DNA of 64,000 nt, taken from Hydractinia symbiolongicarpus (taxonomy: Eukaryota; Cnidaria; Hydrozoa; Anthoathecata; Hydractiniidae). The stretch is taken from positions 19,346,001 through 19,410,000 of the forward strand of contig NC_079883.1 in assembly GCF_029227915.1 (NCBI RefSeq), given 5' to 3'. Both the position numbers and the translations under genes were made by a program. A model generated the notes under the pieces. The model was not told where the DNA came from. It worked only from the letters and a program-made list of their open reading frames with translations, and ran no database searches. Every line of letters begins with the position of its first letter. Position 1 is the first letter of the stretch. Positions 63,502 to 64,000 of the stretch are shown piece by piece.

Positions 63502-64000
63502 ATGTCAAGATCAAAACATATTGTTACTCCTGAGGAAGCAGGAAAATTAAGCCAGATCTACTACTCTTCAGAACATCTTTGGACCGGGAACAAAGCTATT
63601 AAACTACTCTTGGAGCAGAGTGGTCTTTCCAAAAAAAAATTATTCATTGGCTATCTCGTCAACTCCTGTGGCTCCGACATATCAAAGGCCCGAAAAAGAT
63701 CAACTACCCACATTTCACCATCACGAAACCAAATCAAATGCACCAATTCGACTTGCTTTACATGCCTCATGACAAGCTGTATGGTAATACGTATAAATAT
63801 ATTCTAACAGGTATTGATGTAGCCTTGAGATACAAAGTCGCAAGACCCCTGGGAACCAAGAAAGCCAGTGAGGTCGCTGATATGCTCAAGAATATCTATA
63901 AAGCGGGACCTCTCCGATACCCCAAGACCTTCCAATGCGACCAAGGTAGTGAATTCAAATCAGATGTGACGAAGCTGTTAAAATCCAAAGGTGTGGAAAT
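63502..64000 (+). pseudogene. rve integrase, frameshifted, 3' end outside the window
   Basis: ATG 63,502 lies inside a GACATGTATAATAAACATGTC palindrome. IVTPEEAGKLSQIYYSSEHL and LLEQSGLSKKK lead to a frameshift in an A9 run at 63,631-63,639. The next frame carries HWLSRQLLWLRHIKG, the first catalytic Asp in QFDLLYMP, ILTGIDVALRYKVARPLGTK and the second Asp in FQCDQGSEFKSDVTK. The catalytic Glu would lie past the edge. This copy keeps the segment deleted in element A. Confidence 0.82.

Larger units (their letters stand above)
57503..64000. mobile_element. Endogenous polinton-like element D (left part, runs off the window)
   Basis: Begins with GATAGAGAAATGTTCCTTCTG, nearly repeated at the start of element C, then a terminal repeat block, a DUF4116-like repeat gene and the right-half module of element A in reverse. 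The major capsid gene is almost completely deleted. The integrase continues past the window edge. Confidence 0.78.

Overview
The window is animal genomic DNA, most likely from a cnidarian (inference). It is AT-rich, carries a spliced FAM161-family gene, and is crowded with transposons of types common in cnidarians: DIRS, Penelope, a THAP-encoding TTAA element, a tRNA-derived SINE and several MITEs. The most striking content is three related endogenous dsDNA-virus-like elements.

Element A (1 to about 16,985) is the right-hand part of a large element. Its left half carries rightward genes: the C-terminal end of an Rpb1-like RNA polymerase subunit, an HNH endonuclease of the type found in giant viruses, a membrane protein, an Rpb7-like subunit, small membrane proteins and an A32/FtsK-type packaging ATPase. 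Its right half carries a polinton-type module: rve integrase, coiled-coil membrane protein, major capsid protein, several virion proteins, a SAP-like protein, an SSB-like protein and a small Cys-rich protein. A Penelope-like retroelement (1,260-6,817) has inserted into one gene of A with a target duplication of more than 100 bp. Elements C (51,219 to about 57,500) and D (57,503 to beyond 64,000) repeat the right-half module in opposite orientation and lie head to tail. Each copy is damaged differently: A has a broken integrase and lacks the 5' end of the capsid gene, C stops where the integrase should begin, and D has lost almost the whole capsid gene. Intergenic hairpins and an AATAAA-N(0-5)-ATG start context recur in all three. 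Together with the polymerase subunits they suggest a virus lineage with its own transcription apparatus.

The middle (17-51 kb) is host DNA and transposons. A FAM161 homologue runs on the minus strand: a probable first exon at 38.2-38.7 kb and three well-supported 3' exons at 22.0-24.2 kb, separated by a 14-kb intron that holds a 6,000-bp inverted-repeat element, DIRS and pogo-like fragments and MITEs. Downstream of FAM161 lie a DIRS remnant with no reverse transcriptase (19.5-21.5 kb) and a short element with ACGTG-rich inverted ends (17.1-18.5 kb). Upstream lie a TTAA-flanked THAP transposon (40.16-42.85 kb), a second copy of a 2.6-kb dispersed repeat carrying two SINE insertions (44.3-47.3 kb), and a 0.7-kb MITE (50.4-51.1 kb).

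No CRISPR arrays, rRNA genes or functional tRNA genes were seen.
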